A stretch of 64,000 nt of DNA from Lantana camara (Eukaryota > Streptophyta > Magnoliopsida > Lamiales > Verbenaceae), in the NCBI GenBank assembly GCA_037501455.1, contig CM074857.1, positions 34,058,001-34,122,000 on the forward strand, given 5' to 3'. A program made the position numbers and the translations under genes. The first letter of the stretch is position 1. Each line of letters starts with the position of its first letter. This document shows positions 44,901 through 56,081 of the stretch, one piece after another. Under the pieces are notes generated by a model. That model had not been told where the DNA came from. It saw only the letters and a list, made by a program, of their open reading frames with translations, and ran no database searches.

Positions 44901-45949
44901 AATATATTAATATTGGCCTTGTTGAATAGGAAAGAATCGAAAGATGCTGCATCAACTTGTTTTGATTCGATCCATAGACCATAAACTTTCAAAAGCCAAG
45001 AGGGAATATTTTGAGAAAATACACTCTAGTCAATGATAAATTTATGTCACTCCGAAGAAATATATGAAATTGTAAGTGAATGATAACACATATGTGAACC
45101 TTCACATGATAAATTTAAGAAAACAATATATATTAGCGTACAAATTGCCATATATAGTAGGCGATGACGCTTTCTTTTTCGTCTGGTAGCCCCCCGGTTA
45201 ATAAGGAATGCAACTCTCACTATGACTACCATGAACTCCAATATACATGTGTCAAAGTGCGCATTATAAGTTTGATAAAATATAATTCATACAGTTTCAA
45301 ATCAAGATAGTGACATATGATGAATGGATTACAATACGGTAATATCGAATTTTTATTGTAATTTACCACATGATATTCAATATAAACATTCAACATGATA
45401 TAACTCAGCAAAATAATACTTTTAGATTTTTTTCTTTTCATTACAAAAGGCAATGTTACCACAAAATGGGATCGCCATAAACAGATCAAGAATTTCCCAT
45501 TCTAGACATAAATTTCTCGAGATGGGCTTCAATCTTCATGGTCCATTGGATACTGACCCATTGGACCAAAAAATGTAATACAAATAAGATCCATCCCAAA
45601 AATCAAATAGTAGGGGAGGTTAATGTAATTATTCATAGTATTTAAGGTAGGTCTATGTAATTCTCCCCAAGTTTGATAGTAGGCTTTTCAACACCGGGAC
45701 TAAATTAAAAGTCAAGCTCAACTATACATAGCTCACTCTATAAACAAGTTGATAAATAGATTTTCACATAATCGGTCACAAATAATACTATTACACGAAC
45801 ATTATTCCACATTATAACACTTACCGGAAGAGGGGGGAGGGGGTTGAACTCACTAGGAACATGCAAACAATTCATGAAATATAATAAGAAATACATTGGC
45901 GTAGACTGCATGGTAAGCATCTGTATCTGCGAACAAATTCATCAAACAA
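44901..45949. other. Intergenic between BAHD relics C and B
   Basis: AT-rich, non-coding; short frames (for example 45226-45489) are chance. It would hold the 3' flank of relic B and upstream sequence of C. No further repeats recognised. Confidence 0.5.
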
Positions 45950-46120
45950 CTATCCTGATATCAAGAACCAAAGTCAATTCTAAATTTCTCCTCGCGCAAC
46001 ACTCATTGGACTGGGATCTCCGCAAGCCATGGCAGTCAGCTCGGGGACAGTCTCAAATACATGCATGTATTTATCTTCCAAAATCACCCAAGCCTCTACG
46101 CCATCACCAAACCTAGTATC

Positions 46121-46527
46121 TATTAGAATATTAATGTTTTTTTCTTAAAGAATTTTCTAGATATTATGATAAGATATTTTGTAACAATTAGATTCTAGAT
46201 TAGTCTAGGTTATTAGAGAAAAAGATGAAAAATCTAGAATTAAGAAAAGTAATAAACCGACATTAGAATGTCGGTAATCTAGATGCTTCCTTTAAGCTTA
46301 TAAATACTTGTAGTCCTTTACATTTGGAACGAATGAAAACCATTTCCAAAAAGCTCCCACTAATCCTTGTCTCCTCCATTGTTTCCGCCAATCAACCACT
46401 TTCATCATTTCCTTCAATTAATTACTATATTACAAAACAAAGTCCCAAGTCTTCCTAATTAATCCATCAATATAAGTCTTCCCTTTCTCCATTTTTTACT
46501 AAAATCTTTTTTTTCTAAATTCCAACA
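46121..46527 (+). repeat. 5' LTR of young copia element
   Basis: 407 bp. TATAAATA at 46299-46306 is a likely U3 promoter. A perfect hairpin (9-bp arms ACCGACATT/AATGTCGGT, 2-base loop) lies at 46256-46275. Confidence 0.96.
46299..46306 (+). promoter_or_regulatory. TATA box of young copia LTR
   Basis: TATAAATA in U3; the same in the 3' LTR at 48877-48884. Confidence 0.6.
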
Positions 46528-46529
46528 TT

Positions 46530-46543
46530 TGGTATCAAGAGCC
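46530..46543 (+). other. Primer-binding site
   Basis: TGGTATCAAGAGCC two bases after the LTR. One extra A relative to the usual TGGTATCAGAGCC; still compatible with tRNA-Met priming over the first eight bases. Confidence 0.8.
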
Positions 46544-46564
46544 AATTCAATCAAAACCTATCAA

Positions 46565-48691
46565 ATGACCCAAAATCTTACAACTTTTAATTACACCCCT
46601 TCCATGGTCCCAATATTTGAGGGGGAGTCTTATGAATTTTGGAGTGTCCAAATGAAGACCCTATACATATCACAGGGTCTTTGGGATTTGATAGAAAATG
46701 GCTACGAGCAACCCCAAGATGCTGCCGAATTGGAGTCTTGGGACAACAATAGAAAAAAGGAGTACAATGAGAATCGGAGGAAGGATGCAAAGGCGTTGTC
46801 ATACATGCAACAAGGGGTTACGAAACCCATATTTCCAAGGATCATGGTCGCAACGACGGCAAAAGAGGCTTGGGAAATCTTGAAGAATGCATACAAGGGC
46901 TCCGACAAGGTAATCTCCATTAAACTCCAATCTTTGTGGAGAGATTTTGATACGTTATTGATGAAGGAAGATGAGTCGATTGAAATATTTTTTAATCGAG
47001 TCTCAAATATAATTAATCAAATAAGAAGTTATGGAGATACGATTGAAGACAAGAAAATTATTCAAAAAATATTACGGAGCCTTCCTATTAAGTATGATCA
47101 TATAGTGGCTGCAATTGAAGAATCTAAAGATTTATCGGTATTAACTTTAACGGAATTAATGGGCTCACTACAAGCACATGAGGATAGAATGCGCCGATTT
47201 AATGAACAACCACTAGATCGTGCATTTCAAAGCCAATTAAACTTTACTAAAAATGAAGGTTTTCATAAAAGAGGAAATTCAAATTATCATGAAAATGGAG
47301 GAGATTTTCATAAAAAGAATATATACCCACCTTGTCGATATTGCAAGAGAACTAATCATGCCGAAGATGATTGCTATTTTAAAGAAAAATCTAAATGCAA
47401 AAAATGCAATAGATTCGGGCATGATGAAAGATATTGTCGATCTAAAGAAATCTATGAAACTAATTGTTCGGAAGAAAATGCACACTATCTGTTCTCTGCG
47501 AGGGAACTAAATTCAGGAACATCAAAAGATGAGTCATTACTTTGGCATAAAAGATTTGGACATTTCCATTCTCAAGGAGTAAGGTATCTATCTCAACATA
47601 ATATGATGAGAGATTTGCCCAAAATTCAATTGAAAGAATATAATTGTGAAGCTTGTCTAAAAGGAAATCAACCTACAAATTTATTTCCCTCTAAAAAATC
47701 ATGGAGAGCTAAAAAAGTTTTGGAACTAGTACATACGAAAATAAGTGGACCCTTGAGGACAACATCTAATGGAGGATGCAAGTATTTTATTCTATTTATT
47801 GATGATTACACGAGAATGACATGGGTCTACTTCATGCACGAAAAATCAGAAGTGACCGCTCTTTTCAAAAAATTCAAAAATTTTGTTGAAAAACAAAGTG
47901 GTCGAAAAATCAAGATTCTAAGAAGTGAAAGAGGGAAAGAATATGATTCAACACAGTTTGGTAAATTCTGTAAAGATGAGATTCATCACCAACTCACTGT
48001 TGGGAATACTCCTGAACAAAATCGAGTATCCGAAAGGAAAAATAAAATGGTCATGGAAATGGCTAAAACCATGATGGAAGAAAAAGGAATGCCCAAGACA
48101 TTCTGGGCAGAAGCTGTCTACACTTCAGTTTATCTACTCAATAGATGCCCGACGAAAGCAGTTCAAGGTAAAACTCCAGTTGAGGCATGGAGTGGAAGAA
48201 AACCGTCTGCGAAACATCTACGAGTTTTTGGCAGCATTTGCTATGTGCACACCGAAAAAGACAAAACTGAGAAAGGAATATTTCTCGGCTATAGCTCTCC
48301 ATCTAAAGGCTACAGGATTTACATTTTGAAATCTAAAAAGCTCATCATAACAAGAGAAGTGGAGCTCGACGAAGATGCTACTTATAGTTGGGCAAATGAA
48401 GAAGCTCCGAAGAAGATAATTGCAAGAAAGCCACAAGAAGAAGAGAAAGACTGGCAACCGAGCTCACCACAGATAACACCAACTTCTAACTCATCTATTG
48501 AAGATCAAGAAAAAGAAGAAAAAACTACAGATCCTCTAAGAAGAACAAGACTGCTCCGCGACATATATGAATCATGCAATTTCACATTGAAGTCTATAAA
48601 CGTTGGGAGCAAATCTAAATACAAGATTCCGATAAAGGCTAACGGAGCTACTCAAGAATCTACAAGCAGAGCAAGAAGAAAAATACATTAA
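46565..48691 (+). CDS. Gag-integrase ORF of non-autonomous copia element
   Basis: A 708-residue uninterrupted frame from ATG 46565 (MTQNLTTFNYTPSMV), the first ATG after the primer site in frame. In order: gag N-terminal domain (about 10-70, 'FEGESYEFWSVQMKTL'), gag helical domain (about 75-220), two zinc knuckles CRYCKRTNHAEDDC and CKKCNRFGHDERYC (about 260-295), then a direct join to the pre-integrase 'LLWHKRFGHFHSQGV' with the protease missing, and the integrase core. The first catalytic Asp is Lys ('LVHTKISGP' for usual HTD), the second is Glu ('RSERGKEY' for RSDxGGE), the Glu remains ('NRVSERKN'). After the integrase tail and 'RRTRLLRDIYESCNF', where RT would begin, about 40 unrelated residues end in a stop overlapping the purine tract. 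It probably gives Gag-like particle protein but no active integrase. Confidence 0.92.
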   Translation: MTQNLTTFNYTPSMVPIFEGESYEFWSVQMKTLYISQGLWDLIENGYEQPQDAAELESWDNNRKKEYNENRRKDAKALSYMQQGVTKPIFPRIMVATTAKEAWEILKNAYKGSDKVISIKLQSLWRDFDTLLMKEDESIEIFFNRVSNIINQIRSYGDTIEDKKIIQKILRSLPIKYDHIVAAIEESKDLSVLTLTELMGSLQAHEDRMRRFNEQPLDRAFQSQLNFTKNEGFHKRGNSNYHENGGDFHKKNIYPPCRYCKRTNHAEDDCYFKEKSKCKKCNRFGHDERYCRSKEIYETNCSEENAHYLFSARELNSGTSKDESLLWHKRFGHFHSQGVRYLSQHNMMRDLPKIQLKEYNCEACLKGNQPTNLFPSKKSWRAKKVLELVHTKISGPLRTTSNGGCKYFILFIDDYTRMTWVYFMHEKSEVTALFKKFKNFVEKQSGRKIKILRSERGKEYDSTQFGKFCKDEIHHQLTVGNTPEQNRVSERKNKMVMEMAKTMMEEKGMPKTFWAEAVYTSVYLLNRCPTKAVQGKTPVEAWSGRKPSAKHLRVFGSICYVHTEKDKTEKGIFLGYSSPSKGYRIYILKSKKLIITREVELDEDATYSWANEEAPKKIIARKPQEEEKDWQPSSPQITPTSNSSIEDQEKEEKTTDPLRRTRLLRDIYESCNFTLKSINVGSKSKYKIPIKANGATQESTSRARRKIH

Positions 48692-48698
48692 GGGGGAG
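48690..48698 (+). other. Polypurine tract
   Basis: AAGGGGGAG directly before the 3' LTR; overlaps the stop codon (48689-48691). Confidence 0.88.
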
Positions 48699-49105
48699 TA
48701 TTAGAATATTAATGTTTTTTTCTTAAAGAATTTTCTAGATATTATGATAAGATATTTTGTAACAATTAGATTCTAGATTAGTCTAGGTTATTAGAGAAAA
48801 AGATGAAAAATCTAGAATTAAGAAAAGTAATAAACCGACATTAGAATGTCGGTAATCTAGATGCTTCCTTTAAGCTTATAAATACTTGTAGTCCTTTACA
48901 TTTGGAACGAATGAAAACCATTTCCAAAAAGCTCCCACTAATCCTTGTCTCCTCCATTGTTTCCGCCAATCAACCACTTTCATCATTTCCTTCAATTAAT
49001 TACTATATTACAAAACAAAGTCCCAAGTCTTCCTAATTAATCCATCAATATAAGTCTTCCCTTTCTCCATTTTTTACTAAAATCTTTTTTTTCTAAATTC
49101 CAACA
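48699..49105 (+). repeat. 3' LTR of young copia element
   Basis: 407 bp, identical by eye to the 5' LTR; the 5-bp duplication GTATC follows. Confidence 0.96.
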
Positions 49106-49989
49106 GTATCCATCAACCATACAACATTCAAGAATGGTGATTCCTCACCATCGTTGCCAGCCTCGCATCTGGTTACCCCACCCAAAATCAATGTCGTAAA
49201 ACCCGAAACTGCACCAGCTCGAAAACGACAGAAGATCGGCCGTCTTCGGAATCTTACCCCACACTCGTCCAAGATTCTCCTGATACCCCGAGAATCCGTT
49301 TCCTCCAACCAATCTACTAACGTAACCACCGTCTATTTTCCTTATAGATTCCCTCAGCTTCCCCACCAAATGTCCCAGCTCGTAATTAGTTTCTCGATTC
49401 GGACACGACGCCACGGATAAGGCCGGGAAGTTACCGAAGCAATCAACCTGGAAAGGCGGGTCAGCCCTCGTCCTCAGGTTCACTGCATGCGTCAGAGCGG
49501 AACACGGCCACGTTGGATCCGGGCACAGGTTCGGTATCCCATTTGACCTTACAGGGTAGGAGCTTAGAGGGCAAATCCGGGTCCTGTTTAGGAAGAAGAT
49601 CCGAGAGTTTATGCCCGTTTATCTTGGCGACAACAAGGGAACCCCTTTGTCATCGCACTCTACGGACATGAAATCTTGATTGATCTGACTCGCTAATGGA
49701 TAAAAGCGGGTCAGGGTTATGGAAAGTGAATCTTTGAGCTGATTTACTAGGGTTTCTGATGAAGGATCGTTGATGGAGGTGGCGGGGTAGTAGAGGATCA
49801 CAGGTACAAGCATGTTTGGGACTGTTTGATCTAGCATTGAAAGATTGTACCTTTGCAGGTGACGGGGTGTTGGAGAAGATGGCTTCACATATTCACTAGA
49901 AATTATCTCAATTTCCAGCTTCCTCATTTTTGGAAGGTGTGTATATATGTACATATAATATGATCTATGTATTCAGGGTGAAGTACCTC

Positions 49990-50012
49990 CTATATATATA
50001 GAGAGAGAGAGA
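49990..50012 (-). promoter_or_regulatory. TATA and (GA)n upstream of BAHD relic B
   Basis: TATATATA at about 49990-49999 followed by GAGAGAGA repeats, 65-85 bp upstream of the relic B start codon on minus. The position fits a core promoter with a CT-rich element. Activity unknown. Confidence 0.4.
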
Positions 50013-50192
50013 TCAACCTATATATCATACCACAAAACAGGCTCGGGTAGGATTTTTGAGCTCAGATCGAGTCATCCGGTCAGTCAAATATTGTGAGTTC
50101 AAACTCAAGTTTAGGTATCCTGTATTCCTGTGCATGATTTTGTTTCATGACATTCGTGCTGAATCTTGTAAAACATACAATGATTAATTTTA

Positions 50193-51152
50193 GGATAATT
50201 ATGAATTCCCCCGATATTTGGCAAAAATACATATTATGCTCCTGAGGTTTGAAAATTTATGAACACCCCCTTAAATTTATATTCTCTTTCACAAATTACC
50301 CCAACATTTAATAAAGGTATTAATTTTTGCTAACGTCAGTAATATTATTTTTAAAAATTTCAATCATACCTTTGCGGTATATTTTAATAATATTAAAAGT
50401 GAAATAATATATTTGTAATAATGGTTAAATTTGTATTTTTCAATTTGAAAATTTGTTTAATTAATATTTATATTTTATCTATAAGTATAAATTAGAATAA
50501 ATACTTCATGCATATTTGTTGCAATAAAATATGATAAAAAATTATAGGTTCCTATTTATGTTTATGTCTTAGTTTTAATTTATGCATATTTTGTATAAAT
50601 TTATTTAAATTTAGTTTGCTTAGAATAATAAATTTTTTTAATAAAATAGAAAATCATAACAAACAAGTTAAACTCACATAAATATCAATCAGAATTATTT
50701 AAACAAATATTTCGAACGTTGGTGATTTCTAATGGATGTACTTTTAATACGAATAATATTCCAATATAAACATGCATACTCAATTATTTTTTTTAAAGAA
50801 AATATTTGGTATCCATAAACTTTAGGAATGAAATTAGTTCATTATTAAAACGTCAAAATATCATTAAGTAGCATTCTTTGCTAAACAAAAAAAAAAAAAT
50901 GATAGGTAAATACAAAATTCAAGTATTTATATCAACTCTCCCAAGAATTTTAATACTTAAATTAACATCCTTACTTTTGGACTTTTATTATATATACCCC
51001 CTGAGTTTTAGGTCATGAGGGGTAAAATAGTAAAATCATAAATTCTATTAAATTTAATGGAGGAGATAACGAGTTAGAGGGAAATTCTTAACTTCTCAAA
51101 TCTCAGGGATATCTATAATTTCGTCAAACCTCAGGGACATTCATAACATCCC
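50193..51152. mobile_element. Mutator-like non-autonomous element (960 bp)
   Basis: Ends GGATAATTATGAATTCCCC and, reversed, GGGATGTTATGAATGTCCC are imperfect inverted repeats. Flanked by a perfect 9-bp duplication TTAATTTTA (50184-50192, 51153-51161). The AT-rich interior is non-coding. The 1-383 repeat is a second copy of its right half. Confidence 0.78.
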
Positions 51153-51519
51153 TTAATTTTAATCATCATTGTATTTCTTATTTTAATTATATATTTCATC
51201 TTTTGTTTCGTCTAATTGCACACATCAAACCATAGATGGCTAAATTTTTTAATTTCTTTTATACTATAATTATTTATTTTTTCTAAACTAAACCGTCTAT
51301 CAATATGTGTAACGTGGATATATAAGTAAAATACGAAATAAAGCATAAAAAAATAAAACAAAAAATTTAAACTCTTTTGTTTCTGATAAGGTAAAATTGG
51401 GAGTGCCGACATAACCCATGTATCATCACGAAGAGTTCTACAAGCTGGCGACACCATCGGTCTCCATTTCTTTTTATTTGCGCGACTCCACCTTGGCCGC
51501 AGCTTTTTCTTAATAATTA
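51153..51519. other. Short non-coding gap
   Basis: Between two Mutator-like elements. A minus frame at 51212-51457 shows no family signature. Confidence 0.4.
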
Positions 51520-52014
51520 GGGCAAATTACATCCTACTACCTTCACGATAGGCGAAATTACAAATCAGGACGTCTAGTTTGAAAAATTACATATTAATCC
51601 CTAACCTTTATGCTCCGTTTGAGGTCCCTCCATTTCGTTAGGGTTTCGTCAAATTTGACCCCTGTGATGACCAAAATACCCTCGGGATTGTTTTGTAATA
51701 TACATAAAAGTGAGGATTCGTTTTGTTAAAATATTTGACCCCAGGGACTATTTTGTTATATATTAAATGTTAAGGGATCGATTTGTTAATATTTATAAAT
51801 TTTAAGGATTATTATGTACGTTTTTATGTATATTACAAAATAATCCCCCCGAGGGTATTTTGGTCATCACAGGGGTCAAATTTGACGGAACCCTAACGGA
51901 ATAGAGGGACCTCAAATGGAGCATAATGGTTAGGGACTAATATGTAATTTTTCAAATTAGACGTCCTGATTTGTAATTTCGCCTATCGTAAGGGTAGTTG
52001 GATGTAATTTTCCC
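51520..52014. mobile_element. Mutator-type fold-back MITE (495 bp)
   Basis: Two nearly perfect inverted arms of about 200 bp each (left GGGCAAATTACATCC, right GGATGTAATTTTCCC), with a short AT-rich centre near 51700-51840. Flanked by TAATAATTA on both sides (51511-51519, 52015-52023). RNA would fold into a long duplex, a likely small-RNA source. Confidence 0.85.
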
Positions 52015-52016
52015 TA

Positions 52017-52146
52017 ATAATTAAAGCAGTATTATAATGCATGGGACCTTACCTGACAATATATCGGCTAAGAAGGCAACACAGATGGACCCTTTTTTTA
52101 ATAATTAAAGCAGTATTATATGCATGGGACCTTACTTGACAATATG
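52017..52146. repeat. Direct repeat pair (~46 bp)
   Basis: 'ataattaaagcagtattata' continuing to 'gcatgggaccttac.tgacaatat' occurs at 52017-52063 and again at 52101-52144. A third partial 'gcatgggaccc...aaagcagta' follows. The first copy abuts the MITE. Confidence 0.75.
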
Positions 52147-52149
52147 CAT

Positions 52150-53456
52150 GGGACCCTTTTTCTCAATAAAGCAGTACTATATATTTCTTTTCTAATAAAA
52201 CATGATGGAACTTTTTTCTTAGTAACGCGGACTTAGTTAGTAACGTTCGATTTATTGTTATAATTATATGTTTTTATCTCTGGATTCATCTATCTACGTC
52301 GAGGTTAGAAGAACTTTTTTATTTTTATTTTTTATATATATCACAATTAGTTTTTTTATCATAATCCCAACCGTTTATTTATACACATGGCGTGTGCGTG
52401 TAAGTGAAACAGAAGATGAAACGTAAAATTGAAACAAGATATTCATGACCCTTATATGGCACGTGAATGAGAAATGACTAGGTTAGTTTCTATAATTTCT
52501 ATCAAAAATAAGATACAATAATACGCGACAGATAGTACGGGAAAGAGATATTAATTTGATATATTTTATACTATTATAAATATGAAAATAAGTTTGACGT
52601 TAATCAACATACCAATTTGTGAATAAATTTTTTCGAGCTCGAGATGCAAAGAAAACTCGAACTAATTAGATTGCTAGATTACGTACGATTAATTAAAATC
52701 ACTAAGGAGACAATAAGAGAAATAATCAGATACATATTTATACATAGTCGTTTGTATTTTGTATGCCGTATCAATGAACTAAGCATGTATTGTTTGTTAT
52801 TGCATGCAAAAGGTATTGACTTCTTCTTGTATTATTTGTGAATGAGCCAAGCATGTATTGTTTGTTTCATCATTTCAAATTCCAAAAATTATGATTTTGG
52901 TTTTACGGTGTAAATTACAAGTTAAATTAGCCCAAAATAAAATGAAAAGTAGAATGAGTTGTATGCAAACAAGTGAATTGTCAAAAGGTAAATTTTTCTA
53001 GGGTTGAAACTCAAGTAATTTTCAACTAATAGTGTTTTAAGAGTTTGGCTTTAGTTGAATTTTCCATGCGTTTTTAGTATGAAGTCGCAGAACAAGCACC
53101 TAAAGATTCCAATACCTAGTTCTTTGCCAACGGTTTGTATTATTTATATGGTTATTTTAGCAAATTAATCAAGTGGGAGTATTTGAAATTTTATAAATTA
53201 TAAATGATGAAGTCTCTTAGGAAATATGTGACAAATAAAAGATAAAATTTTCAACCATCACTTGCCAATAAGTGGGACCTAAAAATTCGGGCACTACCTA
53301 TACTTCGTGGCCAATTGTTTGTAATTAATTAGATGGTAATTTTTGCAAACCCAGTGGGTATATTTCGAATTTCTAAACAGTTAAATAGATGAAGTTTCTA
53401 TGTACTTGGCAATAGTTTGGGGAAGGAAGCGGATGAAAATGTTGCAACTTCTTTGA
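52150..53456. other. Intergenic, no recognisable feature
   Basis: AT-rich. Short frames (52644-52841) have no signature. The word 'gaac/gaatgagccaagcatgtattgtttgtt' is repeated at 52775-52800 and 52841-52866. Confidence 0.5.
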
Positions 53457-56062
53457 TGTAACGTCCCGATTTCCAGCTATTCAAGTACACTTGACAAGTG
53501 TGAGTTTCGAGCGTTACGAATTTTATTTATTACTTTCGTTTATTCAACTTATATGTGTTATATTAATTTTATAAATTTTATTCCAATATATTTACATGAA
53601 AATATGTGAAATACTTATCAATTTGAGAATTATTTTATAGCTTGAATTCATTTGTTACATGAATTAATTGCCCAACTTGTTTTAATTGCTTAATTGTCTT
53701 TAATTGACCATTTATTTAAATTAGAGGCTAAATTGCATATTTATTTCTTGGACAAAAATGACCAAATTCTTTAGAAATGAAACTTGATTGCATAACTTAT
53801 ATAAATGAGGGACTAAAGTGCAAATTGGGACATTTCATCAAAATCAAAATGATGAATCACGTAAAACCATTCCATGCTCTTCCATTTCCTTCCATTTTCA
53901 TCAGATTCATACCAAACCTTTGCTCTCTCAATCCCTCATTCACAAACCCATCAAGAAGGTAGGAAATTTGGGAAATCATCATCTTCAAGTTAGAATTTTT
54001 CAAGGAAATTCATCTTTGAAGCTCAAGGATCATCTCTCCGTTAATTCTTTTCGTTCAAGGTGTGTGAAGATTCATGTAGGTGATCTTTGATGATTTATAT
54101 GAGAGCTAGGGTTTATGATTTTGGAGTAAATCACTTGTGTGTTAATTGTTAGGAGCTTGATTTCATGCTCTTAATTTGGTGAGATATATCCAATTTAATC
54201 TGGTGTCGCCACTCTACTGAAAATCGGCATTCACTCAACTTCGAGCTTACGCCATTTTCTCCTCACTTTGAATTAGAATACGAGCCATATATCATCGGAA
54301 AGGTATATTTGTCTAGTTTTATATCCAACAAACAAAATCCAATTCCAACTTCTATAACTCAAGATCTTCCAGTTTTCCTACAGCTTGTACATTTTTGAAA
54401 ACTATCGACTTTTGTCAAACTTTGCCAAAACCTCTCTTCTTGCATTCCTTTCACTCTCTCGGCTCCCGTATGCGATTTATATGATTGGAATACTTGAATA
54501 ATTGATGATTATGTGGTTATTTGACATTTTATGGTCTTTACTTACTTAAACTTAATTGTTAACTCCGTGCTTTATGTAAAACGAATTGGTATGATTGCAT
54601 GCCATGAATACGTGATCTCCGTGAAATTATTTGTCTTCTTGTAAATTATTCCATTCCATTTATAAGTATCTATATGATCGTTACATGCAAGTATACGTTT
54701 ATTTCATACAAGAATATGTTCATGGTTACATCGTGCGTCATATTTGGTATCATTATTGAGTAGTATCTCATGAGTACACTATGTCTTCGTTTCTTATCCA
54801 GTTCTTCTCCAGGGCAGAGATTGTTGATCATGAGCACGTTCACGCATCCATGAGTCGTCGTGTCGCCTGTCAGGTGAGGTTTAATTCTAGTTACATAGAA
54901 CCTATACAACCCTTACGTGAGATTTCGGCCAAAAGGTATTTATATTTATAATTTTCCATGAAAATACTCATGAATACAAGCAAGTCACATTTAATGAAAG
55001 TAAGTCATGTTCATGAAAAGCAAGCAAGCCATGTATTGTGCATGTTTTAGGCGAGTAAGCATGATTGTTCACTTTGGGCCCGAGGGTAGTGGCTTGAGCC
55101 AACCGGGAAAGCATGGGCTGACGGGTAACTATGGCGCTATCCTCACCACATTGGGATGACCCCTGAATCCGCTAGGAGATTAGTTAAGGAAGGAGTTCCG
55201 GGCTGAGGGATTCATGTACCCTCTGCTCAACATGTCATGGATGGTGAAGGCTAGCTACCTTCCCATCATTTGAGGGAGAAGGAGACTGGGGATGGGTCCG
55301 GCACCACGGATTGTCCTCGGGTAATTGCATGGTTTCCATTCCTTGATTGTATTGTCTGAATACACTATCGCACTAATGCACTGTAGCTGAATTGCCAGAT
55401 CACCTGTTAATTAATCACGCAAGCATGTATTGTTCACTCTTGGTGTAAGGTTGGAGACTTGCCCTCACTCGCCGGGCCACGTATTGAATGCATGAAAATG
55501 ATCAAAGTATTTAATATTGATAGTTGTAATCTCGGGCAAAGTGTATTGTATTATGTTTTGAACTTATATTACTTTTAGTTATAAAACTTTACCCGAGGTT
55601 ATAAATTGCATGTTATCTGCGCTAATATTTATTTATGCCCCTCACTCGGTCTTCACAGACTGACGCCTCCACCTTTCAGGTTCTTGCAGGTGCACGCTAG
55701 GCGAGAAGTGAGTCCAGTCCAGTTCTTATAGTTGAGTCAGGCACAATGCATTTTATTTGATTATTTATGGTTGCATATGAAATTATTGTTAATGTTAATT
55801 GTTATGGATCATGAAGATGATAATGTATTGATATATGAGACGTAGTTGGAAATAACATGTTTTACAGTTGGTATTTGATATTAGATATGTTATGCTTCCG
55901 CTTTATTTCTATTGCATGCATGAGTTAGTCCCGCCTAGCTTGTCGTTTTATTCGTATTGTCACCCGTTCGTTATAAGTTGGTTCATGTACGGATTACCCG
56001 TTTCGTATGTGGATTGACCTATAGTGCGGAGGTGTGGCATCCTTACGTATTAGGGCGGTACA
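53457..56062 (+). repeat. 5' LTR of LARD-like element
   Basis: 2,606 bp. It lacks a ~540-bp segment present in the other LTR (60299-60840, including the AACGGCCGTT palindromes) and keeps ~150 bp (about 53850-54000) that the other lost. Confidence 0.88.
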
Positions 56063-56069
56063 TCTTAGG

Positions 56070-56081
56070 TGGTATCAGAGC
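56070..56081 (+). other. Primer-binding site of LARD-like element
   Basis: TGGTATCAGAGC seven bases after the 5' LTR. Confidence 0.88.

Larger units (their letters stand above)
46121..49105 (+). mobile_element. Young non-autonomous copia element with intact ORF
   Basis: A 2,985-bp element inserted in BAHD relic B with duplication GTATC (46116-46120, 49106-49110). Two 407-bp LTRs (46121-46527, 48699-49105) appear identical base for base. Ends are TATTAG...CCAACA, so the left terminus is TA rather than TG. A primer site starts at 46530 and a purine tract lies at 48690-48698. One long ORF fills the interior, but protease, RT and RNase H are missing; total length is about 60 percent of a usual copia element. 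It must have moved using enzymes from another copy. Confidence 0.97.
45950..49927 (-). pseudogene. BAHD acyltransferase relic B, interrupted by young copia
   Basis: Vinorine-synthase-like BAHD copy on minus. It starts MRKLEIEIISSEYVKPSSPTP at 49927, then 'LSMLDQTVPNMLVPVILYY', 'SLSITLTRFYPLA', and 'DDKGVP'. A frame change near 49635 leads to 'INGHKLSDLLPKQDPDLP' and 'VKWDTEPVPGSNVAVF'. A deletion then joins this directly to 'LTHAVNLRTRADPPFQ' (about 49490), removing about 150 residues including HXXXD. The C-terminal domain follows with 'LGHLVGKLRESIRKIDGGYV' and DFGWG near 49190, a small deletion and shift after it, then 'CEAGNDGEESPFLNVVWLMDT' up to the insertion. Beyond the copia element (46121-49105) it resumes in the same frame with 'RFGDGVEAWVILEDKYMHVFE' and ends near 45965 after 'NPSP'-like GDPSP. 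Dead before or regardless of the insertion. Confidence 0.93.

Noticed and set aside
50040..50192. Second SINE (GAGTTCAAACTC resembles a B box)
   Set aside because: No A box, no tail and no duplication found around it.
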